A stretch of 32,393 nt of DNA. It comes from Caldifarciminota bacterium. GTDB lineage: Bacteria; Hydrothermota; Hydrothermia; LBFQ01; DSFT01. The stretch lies in assembly GCA_026986535.1 (NCBI GenBank), contig JALSOK010000114.1, positions 1-32,393 on the forward strand, read 5' to 3'. Shown here piece after piece: positions 1 through 10,359 of this stretch. Below the pieces are notes generated by a model. It was not told the DNA's origin. It searched no databases and worked only from the letters and a program-made list of their open reading frames with translations. Within the stretch, counting starts at the first letter, position 1. Every line of letters begins with the position of its first letter. A program made the position numbers and the translations under genes.

Positions 1-22
1 CAAACGCTCTCAATCAGACTGT

Positions 23-51
23 TTGAAACCTGCGAGCAAATGCCCTAAACT
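23..51 (+). promoter_or_regulatory. rRNA promoter candidate P0
   Basis: A TTGAAA box at 23-28 and a TAAACT box at 46-51 are separated by 17 bases, the standard sigma-70 spacing. It is the first of three tandem promoter-like pairs ahead of the 23S gene and uses the same TAAACT -10 as the tRNA-Glu promoter further on. Confidence 0.45.
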
Positions 52-96
52 TTTGCCCCGATTAACTGACCTGGTTTTATACGAAACCGGCCTTCC

Positions 97-126
97 TTGA
101 CAGGGCGGGGAGGAAAGCTTTAACAT
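97..126 (+). promoter_or_regulatory. rRNA promoter candidate P1
   Basis: A perfect TTGACA at 97-102 is followed by the AT-rich stretch TTTAACATTATA at 119-130. TTAACA lies at 17-base spacing and TAACAT (121-126) at 18-base spacing. A perfect consensus -35 suits a strongly expressed rRNA operon. The exact -10 register is uncertain. Confidence 0.5.
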
Positions 127-188
127 TATAGCACTCTCGCATATTACCCTGGACTTGTTTTAATTAAGGGGTCGGGATGCCTGTCAGG

Positions 189-217
189 TTGACAGGTGGG
201 CAGGTATCCCTTAAACT
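189..217 (+). promoter_or_regulatory. rRNA promoter candidate P2
   Basis: A perfect TTGACA at 189-194 and TAAACT at 212-217 lie 17 bases apart. This is the best-formed promoter in the leader. Initiation near 224 would give a leader of about 50 bases that contains the complete 5' arm of the 23S processing stem. Confidence 0.6.
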
Positions 218-255
218 TATAAGGCTGTCAGATAACGACCTCGTTTTATATAATC

Positions 256-276
256 AGGTGGTGTTGCAGGAGAGGA

Positions 277-286
<10 letters not shown>
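256..286 (+). other. 5' arm of 23S rRNA processing stem
   Basis: This 31-base arm is complementary to 3282-3312 at every position but one, where the pair would be A opposite G (274-286 side against the 3' arm). It brings the two ends of 23S together. Such long stems flanking 23S are the usual substrate of RNase III-type maturation. It overlaps the first bases of mature 23S. Confidence 0.85.
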
Positions 287-3281
<2,995 letters not shown>

Positions 3282-3290
<9 letters not shown>

Positions 3291-3312
3291 CTCCTCTCCT
3301 GCAACACCACCT
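3282..3312 (+). other. 3' arm of 23S rRNA processing stem
   Basis: It is the reverse complement of 256-286 with one mismatch, and starts inside the last bases of mature 23S. The stem closes the whole 3-kb RNA, so 23S can be excised before 5S is matured. Confidence 0.85.
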
Positions 3313-3349
3313 ATTTTATTAATATCGGCTTATTCTTCGTTTTATATAA

Positions 3350-3467
3350 CCCGGGCTACCATACCGGCGGGGCCATACCCGGTCACATTCCGAACCCGGT
3401 CGTCAAGCCCGCCAGGGCCGATGGTACTGCACCCGCGAGGGTGTGGGAGAGTAGGTCGTAGCCCGGG
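3350..3467 (+). rRNA. 5S ribosomal RNA
   Basis: It has the 5S hallmarks CCGAACCCGG (loop B/C), GCCGATGGTACTGC and GGGAGAGTAGGTCG. The termini CCCGGGCTA (3350-3358) and TAGCCCGGG (3459-3467) pair perfectly as helix I, which fixes the ends to within a base or two. Length is about 118 nt. It lies 60 bases after 23S. The 13-base word TCGTTTTATATAA directly before it also precedes 23S, almost unchanged (CGTTTTATATAAT at 242-254). Confidence 0.95.
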
Positions 3468-3485
3468 CTCTTTCCAATACTTCTT

Positions 3486-3500
3486 TAAAATTTCCCCATA
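3486..3500 (+). promoter_or_regulatory. Near-leaderless promoter -10 for the YIP1-like gene
   Basis: TTTAAAATTT spans 3484-3493 with TAAAAT at 3486-3491. Only 9 bases separate it from the ATG at 3501, too few for a Shine-Dalgarno-containing leader. The following TTTCCCC is shared with the dnaE and V-ATPase subunit C starts. No clear -35 is seen. Confidence 0.55.
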
Positions 3501-4220
3501 ATGAAGTCCTTCCTCGTATCCTTCGGTTACTTCTGGAGAGCGATAAGGGATTACAGGACCTTCGCAGAAATCAAAAGGAATCCCGTCCCCATTGCGGGAA
3601 TCGTCATCTTCATTCTCATATTCCTGGCCATTGCGCTGGCCAAACTCATCGTGGCATATCCCCAGTACAAGATTTATCTTCTTGAACAGCTGGACAGAAC
3701 AGTTCAGGAGCTTCGCTCTCAGGGTGCCACCGAAGAAGAGCTGGAAGCTTTTCGCAGGAATGCTCTGAACTTTACCACATTGCCCTTTCTCCTCATTACC
3801 ACCCTGACGGTGGAATTCTTTCGCCAGCCTGTGGGATTGCTGATTCAGGCATTCGCTCTACTGCTGGTATTTCTGCGTTATAAACCATTTGCAGAGGGCA
3901 CCTTTAAGCATGTTTTTTCTACTGTGGTTCACTCCAAGGGGCCCCTTCTCATGGGAGGGGTGCTGAGTATTCCCCTTGCGTGGATTACGGGCAATCCGGG
4001 GGTAAACTTCAGCCCCGCTATATTCCTTACGGATTCCAGTTTGAAGTCCGTCTTCTTCCATCTGGACATATTTTCCCTGTGGAGCCTGTATGTTCTGGCG
4101 ATGGGCCTGGTATATGGATTCGGTTTTACGCGAAGGGAGGCCCTGACCGGGGTGTTCGGAATGTGGGGCATATTTTTCCTGCTCAATGCTTTTTATGTCT
4201 ATGTGCTGAGATTTTTCTGA
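3501..4220 (+). CDS. YIP1-family integral membrane protein
   Basis: The 239-residue protein has about six hydrophobic segments (near residues 29-53, 93-106, 108-127, 146-163, 190-209 and 213-236), with a soluble helical stretch at about 55-90. The late segment LDIFSLWSLYVLAMGLVYGF followed by a basic turn and LTGVFGMW is typical of the Yip1 domain (PF04893). In bacteria this family has no settled function beyond being a polytopic membrane protein. It is the first protein gene after the rRNA operon, has its own -10-like element, and no ribosome binding site precedes the ATG. It is followed by dnaE with its own promoter, so the two are probably separate units. The family call is from motif memory, so moderately sure. 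Confidence 0.7.
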   Translation: MKSFLVSFGYFWRAIRDYRTFAEIKRNPVPIAGIVIFILIFLAIALAKLIVAYPQYKIYLLEQLDRTVQELRSQGATEEELEAFRRNALNFTTLPFLLITTLTVEFFRQPVGLLIQAFALLLVFLRYKPFAEGTFKHVFSTVVHSKGPLLMGGVLSIPLAWITGNPGVNFSPAIFLTDSSLKSVFFHLDIFSLWSLYVLAMGLVYGFGFTRREALTGVFGMWGIFFLLNAFYVYVLRFF

Positions 4221-4271
4221 TGCGCCGGTGAGCATTTTCAGTGACCCTTAATTTTTCACAATATACCGGGT

Positions 4272-4284
4272 TAAAATTTCCCCG
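4272..4284 (+). promoter_or_regulatory. Leaderless promoter -10 for dnaE
   Basis: TAAAAT at 4272-4277 sits in GGTTAAAATTTCCCCG and ends 7 bases before the dnaE ATG at 4285. Initiation at the normal distance would fall on or next to the start codon. There is no Shine-Dalgarno sequence. Confidence 0.6.
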
Positions 4285-7200
4285 ATGGCGAAGGATTCGT
4301 TTGTCCATCTGCATGTTCACACGGAATACAGTCTTCTGGATGGCGTGTCCAACATCGACCAGCTTCTGGACAGGGTTAAGGAACTGGGCATGCCCGCAAT
4401 TGCAATTACGGACCATGGCAATCTGTTCGGTGTTATAGAGTTCTACGAGAAGGCTCTCAGGAGGGATATAAAGCCCATTATCGGAATGGAGGCATATCAG
4501 GCCCCCGGAAGCCGCCTGGAGAAGAGCAAACAGGCGAGGAAGTATTTTCACCTGACAGTGCTGGCCCGGAATGATGTGGGTTTGAGAAACCTGTATAAAC
4601 TCTCGAGCATAGGATACCTGGAGGGATTCTATCACAAGCCCCGAATAGACAAGGAGGTTCTTGCAGAGCATTCCGATGGGCTCATCGTTCTTTCCGGGTG
4701 TCCACAGGGGGAAATTGCGCAGAATATCCTTGCCGGAAACATGGAGGGGGCCAGAAAGGCCCTCGACGAATTTCTGCAGATCTTCGGAAAGGAGAATTTC
4801 TACCTGGAGCTCCAGGAGGTGGGCATTCCTGAGAATGAGGTGATAAACAGGGGAGTGATGGAGCTGGCCCGCTATGCCGGTCTGAAGGTGGTGGCCACGA
4901 ACGATGTCCATTATGTCGATAAGGACGACGCCATACTTCAGACTATTCTGCTCAAGATAGATCAGAAGAAGAAGCTCGACGAGGGGGGATTCGAAATAAC
5001 AACAAAGGAAATTTATCTCAAGAGCCCGGAGGAAATGTGGAGCCTCTTTTCCGAAGTTCCGCAGGCCCTGACCAGCACTCTGGAGATTGCCGAGAGGGTC
5101 GAGTACAATATAGAGCTCAACCCCAATGCCCTGAAACTTCCCCATATAAATTCCGACAGGAGCCTCAGGGAGATGGCTTATGAGGGTCTGAAGAAGCGGC
5201 TGGGGGGTAATATTCCCGATGCCTATATGCAGAGGCTTGAGCACGAACTGGAAGTTATAGAGAAGATGGGCTTCGATGGATACTTCCTGATCATAGCCGA
5301 TATAGTGAATTTCGCAAAGCGCTCCGGAATACCCGTTGGACCGGGAAGGGGAAGTGCCGCCGGTTCCCTGGTCCTCTATGCCATAGGGGTTACGGATATA
5401 GATCCCATGAAGTACAATTTGCTCTTCGAGCGTTTCCTCAATCCCGAGAGGATATCTCCCCCCGATGTGGACATAGACATATCGGACCTGAGGAGGGGGG
5501 AGGTGGTGGATTACATAAGGGATAAATATGGAACGGACGCTGTTGCTCAAATAATAACTTTCAACCGATTGAAGACGAAGGCGGCCATAAAGGATGTGGC
5601 CCGGGTCATGGGCTTCTCCTATCAGGAAATCAACAGGCTTACAAAGTCCATTCCGGGGAATGTTTCCGATTTCGACGAAATCATGCAGATTCCGGAGGTG
5701 AGGGAATCTGTGGAGGCCAATCCGGACCTTAAGCAGGTCTTTGACTACGCAAGGCGCATAACCAACAAACCCAGAACCACCTCCATACACGCTGCGGGGG
5801 TGGTGGTCACTCCGGGGGGGATAACCAACTATGTGCCCCTCTACAGAACGAAGGACGACAATATAACCACCCAGTTCGATAAGGATATTCTGGAGAAGCT
5901 GGGGATACTCAAGATAGACCTGCTGGGCCTTACCGCACTGAGCATTATAGAAAAGGCTGTGGAGCTGGTAAAGAGGCGCCGCGATCCCGATTTCGATATC
6001 GACTCCATACCCCTTGATGACATGAAGACATACGAGTTTCTGTGGAAGGGGAACCTCATAGGTGTATTCCAGCTGGAGGCATCCAAAGGGATGAGGGATC
6101 TGGTGATGAAGATGCGTCCCGACAGGTTCGAGGATATAATCGCCCTCATAGCCCTTTATCGTCCCGGTGCTCTTCAGTTTGCCGATGATTACATAAGCAG
6201 GAAGTCGGGGAGAAAGCCCGTGGAATACATATTCGATGAGCTGGAGCCGGTTTTGAAAGAAACCTACGGAACCATAATCTATCAGGAGCAGGTAATGCAG
6301 ATTGCCAATATTCTGGCTGGATTCACCATGGGGGAAGCCGATATATTGAGGAAAGCGATAGGAAAGAAGAAAGCCGATTTAATGGCTCAGATGAAGGATA
6401 AGTTTATCTCCGGCGCCATCGCCCGCGGGTTCGATGAAGATAAGGTGCGCAAATTATGGGATGATATCGAAGACTTTGCCCAGTATTCCTTCAATAAATC
6501 CCACTCGGCGGGATATGCCATGATCACCTATCAGACGGCCTATCTCAAAGCCAATTATCCGGTGGAATTCTATACTGCTTTGCTCTCCGTGGAAATGCTC
6601 AAACCCTCCAATTTCTACAAGAAGGCCGGTTCCATTATTTTCGAGGCCCGCAAGATGGGGATAAATGTCCTCCCGCCGGACATAAACGAGAGCGATTTCG
6701 AATTCACCATAGTGGACGACAGCACCATAAGGTATGGGCTGGGGGGCATAAAGAACCTGGGGCAGAAGGTCATAGAGGATATCCTGGATGCAAGGAAGAT
6801 GGGTCCCTTCCACTCCGTGGAGGATCTGGTGGCCCGTGTGGATCTCAATAAGAAGTCTCTGGAAGCTCTCGTAAAGAGCGGGGCCCTGGATCCCATCATA
6901 CCTTCGAGGACCTATGTCCTGGAGAATATGGATCGATACACTTCCCGCTCCGGCAGGAAGAACAGGTCCATGAGCCTCTTCGACAGTGCACAGCTCAGCA
7001 TTCGACCTCAGACCACCATGGCCCGGGCAAATAAGGACGACAGAAAGACCATCCTGAGGTACGAAGTGGAATCTCTGGGCATATTCCTCTCTTCCCATCC
7101 GCTGGACCCCTACAGGGATATGGTGGATGTGCTTGGACTGGATACTATATCCCGCATACACGAGGAGGATGATGTGGAGGAAGTTCTGCTCATGGCGGCT

Positions 7201-7668
7201 ATAGTGAATCTGGAGAAGAAGAGGGACAGGAATAAGCAGCCTTTTCTAATTCTGACGCTGGAGGATTTCACCGGTGCGGTGGAGGCGAGGGTTTTCTCCT
7301 CTGTTTACAGCCGCATAAAGGACAGGCTGTCCCCTGATTGTTATGTGTATCTGATACGGGCAAGCGTGTCTGTGGATGATTATCAGGGACAGGGAAACCG
7401 GGAACTCATAGTGGAGGATATGGTTCCCATAAGCCGCATACAGGAGATGTTCAGGGGTGTGGAGCTGGGGATCGATGTGGACGACATAGATGAGGAGTTC
7501 GTCAGTTTCATGAAGAGGCTGGTTTCCAGGGAGGGACTCCCCATTTACTTCAGCATAAGGGAGAACGGTGAGACCAGAAGATTCGTATCCGGATACAGGT
7601 TGCCCGTTTCGGGATTGAGGGAGGTGGCAACCAGAACCAGGGCAAAACTCAGGCTTATTCCGCGATGA
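4285..7668 (+). CDS. dnaE: DNA polymerase III alpha subunit (DnaE)
   Basis: Replicative polymerase (family C), 1127 aa, normal for the DnaE1 type. The N-terminal PHP domain starts with HLHVHTEYSLLDG (residues 8-20). The palm domain has GPGRGSAAGS from residue 352 and PDVDIDI (393-399), whose aspartates 394 and 396 match the catalytic pair. Asp545 in KIDLLGL is the expected third carboxylate. A helix-hairpin-helix region lies near 800-870 and an OB fold near 965-1050 (LLMAAIVNLEKKRDR onward). The ATG at 4285 is chosen because it places the PHP motif at the canonical N-terminus and is preceded at 7 bases by TTAAAAT, so the mRNA is probably leaderless. The TGA overlaps the next gene (ATGA), implying translational coupling. 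A long open frame on the opposite strand is a shadow. Confidence 0.97.
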   Translation: MAKDSFVHLHVHTEYSLLDGVSNIDQLLDRVKELGMPAIAITDHGNLFGVIEFYEKALRRDIKPIIGMEAYQAPGSRLEKSKQARKYFHLTVLARNDVGLRNLYKLSSIGYLEGFYHKPRIDKEVLAEHSDGLIVLSGCPQGEIAQNILAGNMEGARKALDEFLQIFGKENFYLELQEVGIPENEVINRGVMELARYAGLKVVATNDVHYVDKDDAILQTILLKIDQKKKLDEGGFEITTKEIYLKSPEEMWSLFSEVPQALTSTLEIAERVEYNIELNPNALKLPHINSDRSLREMAYEGLKKRLGGNIPDAYMQRLEHELEVIEKMGFDGYFLIIADIVNFAKRSGIPVGPGRGSAAGSLVLYAIGVTDIDPMKYNLLFERFLNPERISPPDVDIDISDLRRGEVVDYIRDKYGTDAVAQIITFNRLKTKAAIKDVARVMGFSYQEINRLTKSIPGNVSDFDEIMQIPEVRESVEANPDLKQVFDYARRITNKPRTTSIHAAGVVVTPGGITNYVPLYRTKDDNITTQFDKDILEKLGILKIDLLGLTALSIIEKAVELVKRRRDPDFDIDSIPLDDMKTYEFLWKGNLIGVFQLEASKGMRDLVMKMRPDRFEDIIALIALYRPGALQFADDYISRKSGRKPVEYIFDELEPVLKETYGTIIYQEQVMQIANILAGFTMGEADILRKAIGKKKADLMAQMKDKFISGAIARGFDEDKVRKLWDDIEDFAQYSFNKSHSAGYAMITYQTAYLKANYPVEFYTALLSVEMLKPSNFYKKAGSIIFEARKMGINVLPPDINESDFEFTIVDDSTIRYGLGGIKNLGQKVIEDILDARKMGPFHSVEDLVARVDLNKKSLEALVKSGALDPIIPSRTYVLENMDRYTSRSGRKNRSMSLFDSAQLSIRPQTTMARANKDDRKTILRYEVESLGIFLSSHPLDPYRDMVDVLGLDTISRIHEEDDVEEVLLMAAIVNLEKKRDRNKQPFLILTLEDFTGAVEARVFSSVYSRIKDRLSPDCYVYLIRASVSVDDYQGQGNRELIVEDMVPISRIQEMFRGVELGIDVDDIDEEFVSFMKRLVSREGLPIYFSIRENGETRRFVSGYRLPVSGLREVATRTRAKLRLIPR

Positions 7669-8081
7669 AGAAGGTGGCTTTTCTGGGAAGCGGAGATGAC
7701 CCTTCGGTGGAGGTTCTCTTTCGTCCCCTGATACTGGGTAAGGACTGCAGGGTGGAGGGGACATTTTCCTTTTCAGCGGATCACAGGGGTTCCTTCAATG
7801 AGTATGCCAGGCATCTGGGTGTTATAGTAATCATAAGCAATCCGGTGTATCGCATGTGGGAGAAGGAATTTCTCGATGCCGTTGAGGATTTCCAGCCCGA
7901 TGTTATCTTCGACTTTGGATTCGACAGGACTCTCCCTTCCGTTGGCACTCCGATATGGCGAATAGTTAATCTGGACCCCTTCTATGTGATCATCTCCCCC
8001 GAAGGGAGGGCATCTTTCGTGGGTGATAGGGAGGGGGCGGTGGCTTTCCTCAGGCGTTTGCTATGTGGTCAGGGCCTATAA
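7665..8081 (+). CDS. Small formyltransferase-like Rossmann protein, unknown role
   Basis: A 138-residue soluble protein that I do not recognise with certainty. The pattern VAFLGSGDDPSVEVLFRP, then SADHRGSFNEYARHLGV, then FQPDVIFDFGFDRTL and RIVNLDPF follows the layout of the N-terminal half of PurN-type formyltransferases (iSGnGSN, SN...Ar..gI, PDvivlaGFmRil, rllNiHPs). The catalytic His of NIHPS is Asp here and the protein stops before the later catalytic Asp, so catalysis is unlikely. The start ATG overlaps the dnaE stop by four bases, so it is co-translated with dnaE. It ends 9 bases before the next ATG, and its tail carries that gene's promoter. It could be a lineage-specific accessory protein or an unrelated nucleotide-binding fold. 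Confidence 0.6.
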   Translation: MKKVAFLGSGDDPSVEVLFRPLILGKDCRVEGTFSFSADHRGSFNEYARHLGVIVIISNPVYRMWEKEFLDAVEDFQPDVIFDFGFDRTLPSVGTPIWRIVNLDPFYVIISPEGRASFVGDREGAVAFLRRLLCGQGL

Positions 8082-8090
8082 AATTTCCCC
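8077..8090 (+). promoter_or_regulatory. Leaderless promoter -10 for V-ATPase subunit C gene
   Basis: TATAAAAT at 8077-8084 overlaps the stop codon of the preceding gene (TAA at 8079-8081) and leaves only TTTCCC C (6 bases) before the ATG at 8091. Same arrangement as dnaE. Confidence 0.55.
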
Positions 8091-9110
8091 ATGTTCGAAT
8101 ATGTGAATGCACGGATACGGGCCCGATTCCCAAGACTATTCAAGGATTCCGTATTCGAAGAACTTCTCACCTACGAATCCGTGGAGGATCTATTCCGGTT
8201 CTTTCGTGGAACCCGATATGAAAAATTTCTGGCCAGATCCCAGGCTGTGGCATCGGGATTGAATGCATACTTCCTTACGCTCAAGTACACTTTCGAGGAC
8301 GAGACGCAGAGCATACTCCGCTTTTCCAGCGACGAAATCGGGCAGATGATTTCCATATACTTGAGCAGGTGGGATGTGTATAACATACTGACCATAATAA
8401 AGGGTAAGCACTCCGGCTCCCCTGCTCAGAGAATCAGGGAGGCCCTCATGCCCTTCGGCAGCATCCCCTCCTCCAAACTGGATGCTCTCGTGGAAGCGGG
8501 GAGCGTTTCGGAGGTTCTCGACAAAATTATGCTTTTGGGCGTTAAACTGCCCTTTTCTCTTACCACGGGCATAACCCGTTTGCTCAAGGAGGGGAAGGTG
8601 CTGGAGGGGGAGATGGAAATCTACCAGAATTACTATACTTCCATTCATCGCAGGCTGTCGGACTTCGGCGAAAGTGCCGATTCTCTGAGGAAGATCATAT
8701 CCATGAATGTGGATTTGAGGAATATAGTGGCAATCCTCATAATGCTGAAGGAGGGTGTTTCCCCGTCCACCGTTCCGTACCTCAAGGGGGGGACCCTTTC
8801 GGCGGCCTTCCTCAACACCCTGTGGTCATCCGAAACATACAGCGATGCCCTGAATCTCCTTAAGGATAGCCCCTACGGGAAAGTTATAGGTGGTGAAACC
8901 GCTGTGGACAGAATAGAGAGGCTTCTGGAAAAGCATATCTATGAGACTGCATACAGCTTCCGCAGGACGGATTCCCTGGGTATCGGTCTGCCCATTTCCT
9001 ACTTCGCCAGGCTGGAAGTGGAGATGATGAATCTTCGTCTCATCGGAATAGCGGTGGATGGGGACCTGGACAGGCAGATGGTCAGGGATTACATGATATT
9101 CCTGGGCTGA
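8091..9110 (+). CDS. V/A-type ATP synthase subunit C (AC39/d family)
   Basis: The 339-residue, helix-rich soluble protein fits the vATP-synt_AC39 family, the central-stalk socket between the membrane rotor ring and the catalytic A3B3 head. The N-terminal YVNARIRARFPRLF and LLTYESVEDLFRFFRGTRY, the SRWDVYNILTIIKGKHSG motif near residue 92, and the three-fold helical repeat ending in ARLEVEMMNLRLIGIAVDG are characteristic (here near 303-321). The length is normal. None of the other ATP synthase genes (A, B, D, E, F, I, K) is adjacent, although in most genomes they form one operon. It starts without a ribosome binding site, 6 bases after a -10 element. Function at the membrane as part of a rotary ATPase is inferred from family membership. 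Confidence 0.85.
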   Translation: MFEYVNARIRARFPRLFKDSVFEELLTYESVEDLFRFFRGTRYEKFLARSQAVASGLNAYFLTLKYTFEDETQSILRFSSDEIGQMISIYLSRWDVYNILTIIKGKHSGSPAQRIREALMPFGSIPSSKLDALVEAGSVSEVLDKIMLLGVKLPFSLTTGITRLLKEGKVLEGEMEIYQNYYTSIHRRLSDFGESADSLRKIISMNVDLRNIVAILIMLKEGVSPSTVPYLKGGTLSAAFLNTLWSSETYSDALNLLKDSPYGKVIGGETAVDRIERLLEKHIYETAYSFRRTDSLGIGLPISYFARLEVEMMNLRLIGIAVDGDLDRQMVRDYMIFLG

Positions 9111-9116
9111 TGGGCT

Positions 9117-9122
9117 TAAAAT
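9117..9122 (+). promoter_or_regulatory. -10 element upstream of lipid kinase gene
   Basis: TAAAAT sits within GCTTAAAATTAATATAG, seven bases after the preceding stop. The start codon is 25 bases further on, so this unit has a short leader, but no convincing Shine-Dalgarno sequence is visible in it. Confidence 0.4.
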
Positions 9123-9147
9123 TAATATAGTTCGGGTCTTACTGGGT

Positions 9148-10068
9148 ATGGGTAAGGTTAAATGTCTGGGTATAATCGTCAATCCCAATGCAGGAAGGGG
9201 TATATCTTCGGCCCGCTACAGGGACATACTGGACCTTTTAGAGAGGGAGCGGGTCTCCTTCATGCATGCGTATCTGGCTGAAACTTCCGACACACGGGAG
9301 ATCCTGGACAGCTTCTTTCGGGAGAATTTCGATGCCGTGATAATACTGGGGGGTGATGGAACCCTCAATCATGTGGCCCCCTACACCCTCGGTACGGGAG
9401 TTCCCCTTTTCGTTATTCCCTTTGGTTCGGGAAACGATTTCCACTCTTCCCACTGGAATACGGGGGCCAGCAGGGTCAGGAGTACAGTCAGGAGGATACT
9501 CAGGGGTGATTTCAGGAAGAAAAGGGTGGATGCCGCTGTGGTGGAGGGGGCGGGCCTGGTGAGGTATTTCTTCAACTCCTTCGGATTTGGAATCGCCGGT
9601 GTCGTGGCCCGCAATGAGAATAAGAGGCAGAGGAAGAGGGGGTTTCAGACTTTCTTCCTTACGGCCCTGCGGGATGTTCTGTTCAATGCGAAACCCATAG
9701 ATGTCCGGATCAATCTGGGTGGGGAGGAGCACGATGGTCCCATCCTGAGCTTCCATGCAGGGATAAATCAGAGGGAGGGGGGAGGGTTCAGGACATTTCC
9801 CCTTGCAAAGCCCGACGATGGTCTGGTGGATGTGGTCTTCCTCAGGGGAAAGGGGGTCAATAGACTCTCCCTTCTGCTGAAGCTCCAGAAGGTGAAGGAG
9901 GGGAAGCATATAGATGACGGGGATGTGGTTTACCGTCAGGTTCCCTCCTTTACTTTTCAAAACGGTCAGGATACGGTTGCCCATGTGGATGGCGAGGACT
10001 TCGACCTGCCCTCCGGCCGCTACATGGTCAGGGTCCTAAGGAAGCAGATTACGATCATACAGCTGTGA
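9148..10068 (+). CDS. Diacylglycerol/sphingosine kinase-family lipid kinase (YegS/DgkB-like)
   Basis: A 306-residue DAGK_cat-superfamily enzyme that would phosphorylate diacylglycerol or a related lipid with ATP at the membrane face. The first block is IIVNPNAGRG (residues 9-18). The nucleotide-binding GGDGTLN is at 68-74, followed by FVIPFGSGNDFHSS, then NSFGFGIAG. The C-terminal substrate half has the usual DGLVDVVF and AHVDGEDFDLPSGR segments. Length matches YegS/DgkB (about 300 aa). The ATG at 9148 is chosen because the first block must lie within about 10 residues of the N-terminus. The following gene rpsT has its own leaderless-type promoter, so this is probably a single-gene unit. The exact lipid substrate cannot be read from sequence. 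Confidence 0.88.
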   Translation: MGKVKCLGIIVNPNAGRGISSARYRDILDLLERERVSFMHAYLAETSDTREILDSFFRENFDAVIILGGDGTLNHVAPYTLGTGVPLFVIPFGSGNDFHSSHWNTGASRVRSTVRRILRGDFRKKRVDAAVVEGAGLVRYFFNSFGFGIAGVVARNENKRQRKRGFQTFFLTALRDVLFNAKPIDVRINLGGEEHDGPILSFHAGINQREGGGFRTFPLAKPDDGLVDVVFLRGKGVNRLSLLLKLQKVKEGKHIDDGDVVYRQVPSFTFQNGQDTVAHVDGEDFDLPSGRYMVRVLRKQITIIQL

Positions 10069-10074
10069 AGGCTT

Positions 10075-10086
10075 TAAAATTTCGCA
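10075..10086 (+). promoter_or_regulatory. Leaderless promoter -10 for rpsT
   Basis: TTTAAAAT ends at 10080 and is separated from the rpsT ATG by TTCGCA (6 bases). There is no Shine-Dalgarno sequence, and the spacing is identical to the mtaD and HMA-protein starts. Confidence 0.6.
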
Positions 10087-10359
10087 ATGTCGAAGAAGAG
10101 TCTGTCGGTTAAAAAGAGGGAGAGGCAGAATAGAAAGAGAAGGCTTCACAATCTCAAGTATAAGAAGTGGATAAAGGCATTGATGAAGAAGATCAAAAAG
10201 GCTACGGATAATGCGAAGAGGAAGGAGCTCCTTAATGAACTGTACGAGGCACTGGATAAGGCCGCCAAGAGGAATATAATACACAGGAATAAGGCCGCAC
10301 GGCTGAAGAGCAAGTATGCAAAGCTGGTAAACAGTCATGAAAAGGCTGACGAGGCATAG
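10087..10359 (+). CDS. rpsT: 30S ribosomal protein S20
   Basis: This is a 90-residue, extremely Lys/Arg-rich helical protein. SKKSLSVKKRERQNRKRR at the N-terminus and HRNKAARLKSKYAKLV at the C-terminus are the S20 signature; it binds the 16S rRNA body during 30S assembly. Length matches the family (85-90 aa). The start has no ribosome binding site but a -10 element 6 bases away. Its last 23 bases overlap the start of the Fur-family gene. It opens the run rpsT-fur-rpsF-ssb-rpsR-rplI-DUF151-ileS, an unusual place for rpsT, which often stands alone. Confidence 0.95.
   Translation: MSKKSLSVKKRERQNRKRRLHNLKYKKWIKALMKKIKKATDNAKRKELLNELYEALDKAAKRNIIHRNKAARLKSKYAKLVNSHEKADEA

Noticed and set aside
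242-254. TATAAT at 249-254 as a 23S promoter
   Set aside because: Initiation about 7 bases on would fall inside the 5' arm of the processing stem, and its upstream -35 is poor; better promoters lie at 97 and 189.
4183-5790. 535-codon frame on the minus strand
   Set aside because: It is antisense to dnaE, His/Leu/Gly-rich in a non-natural pattern, and a by-product of dnaE codon bias.
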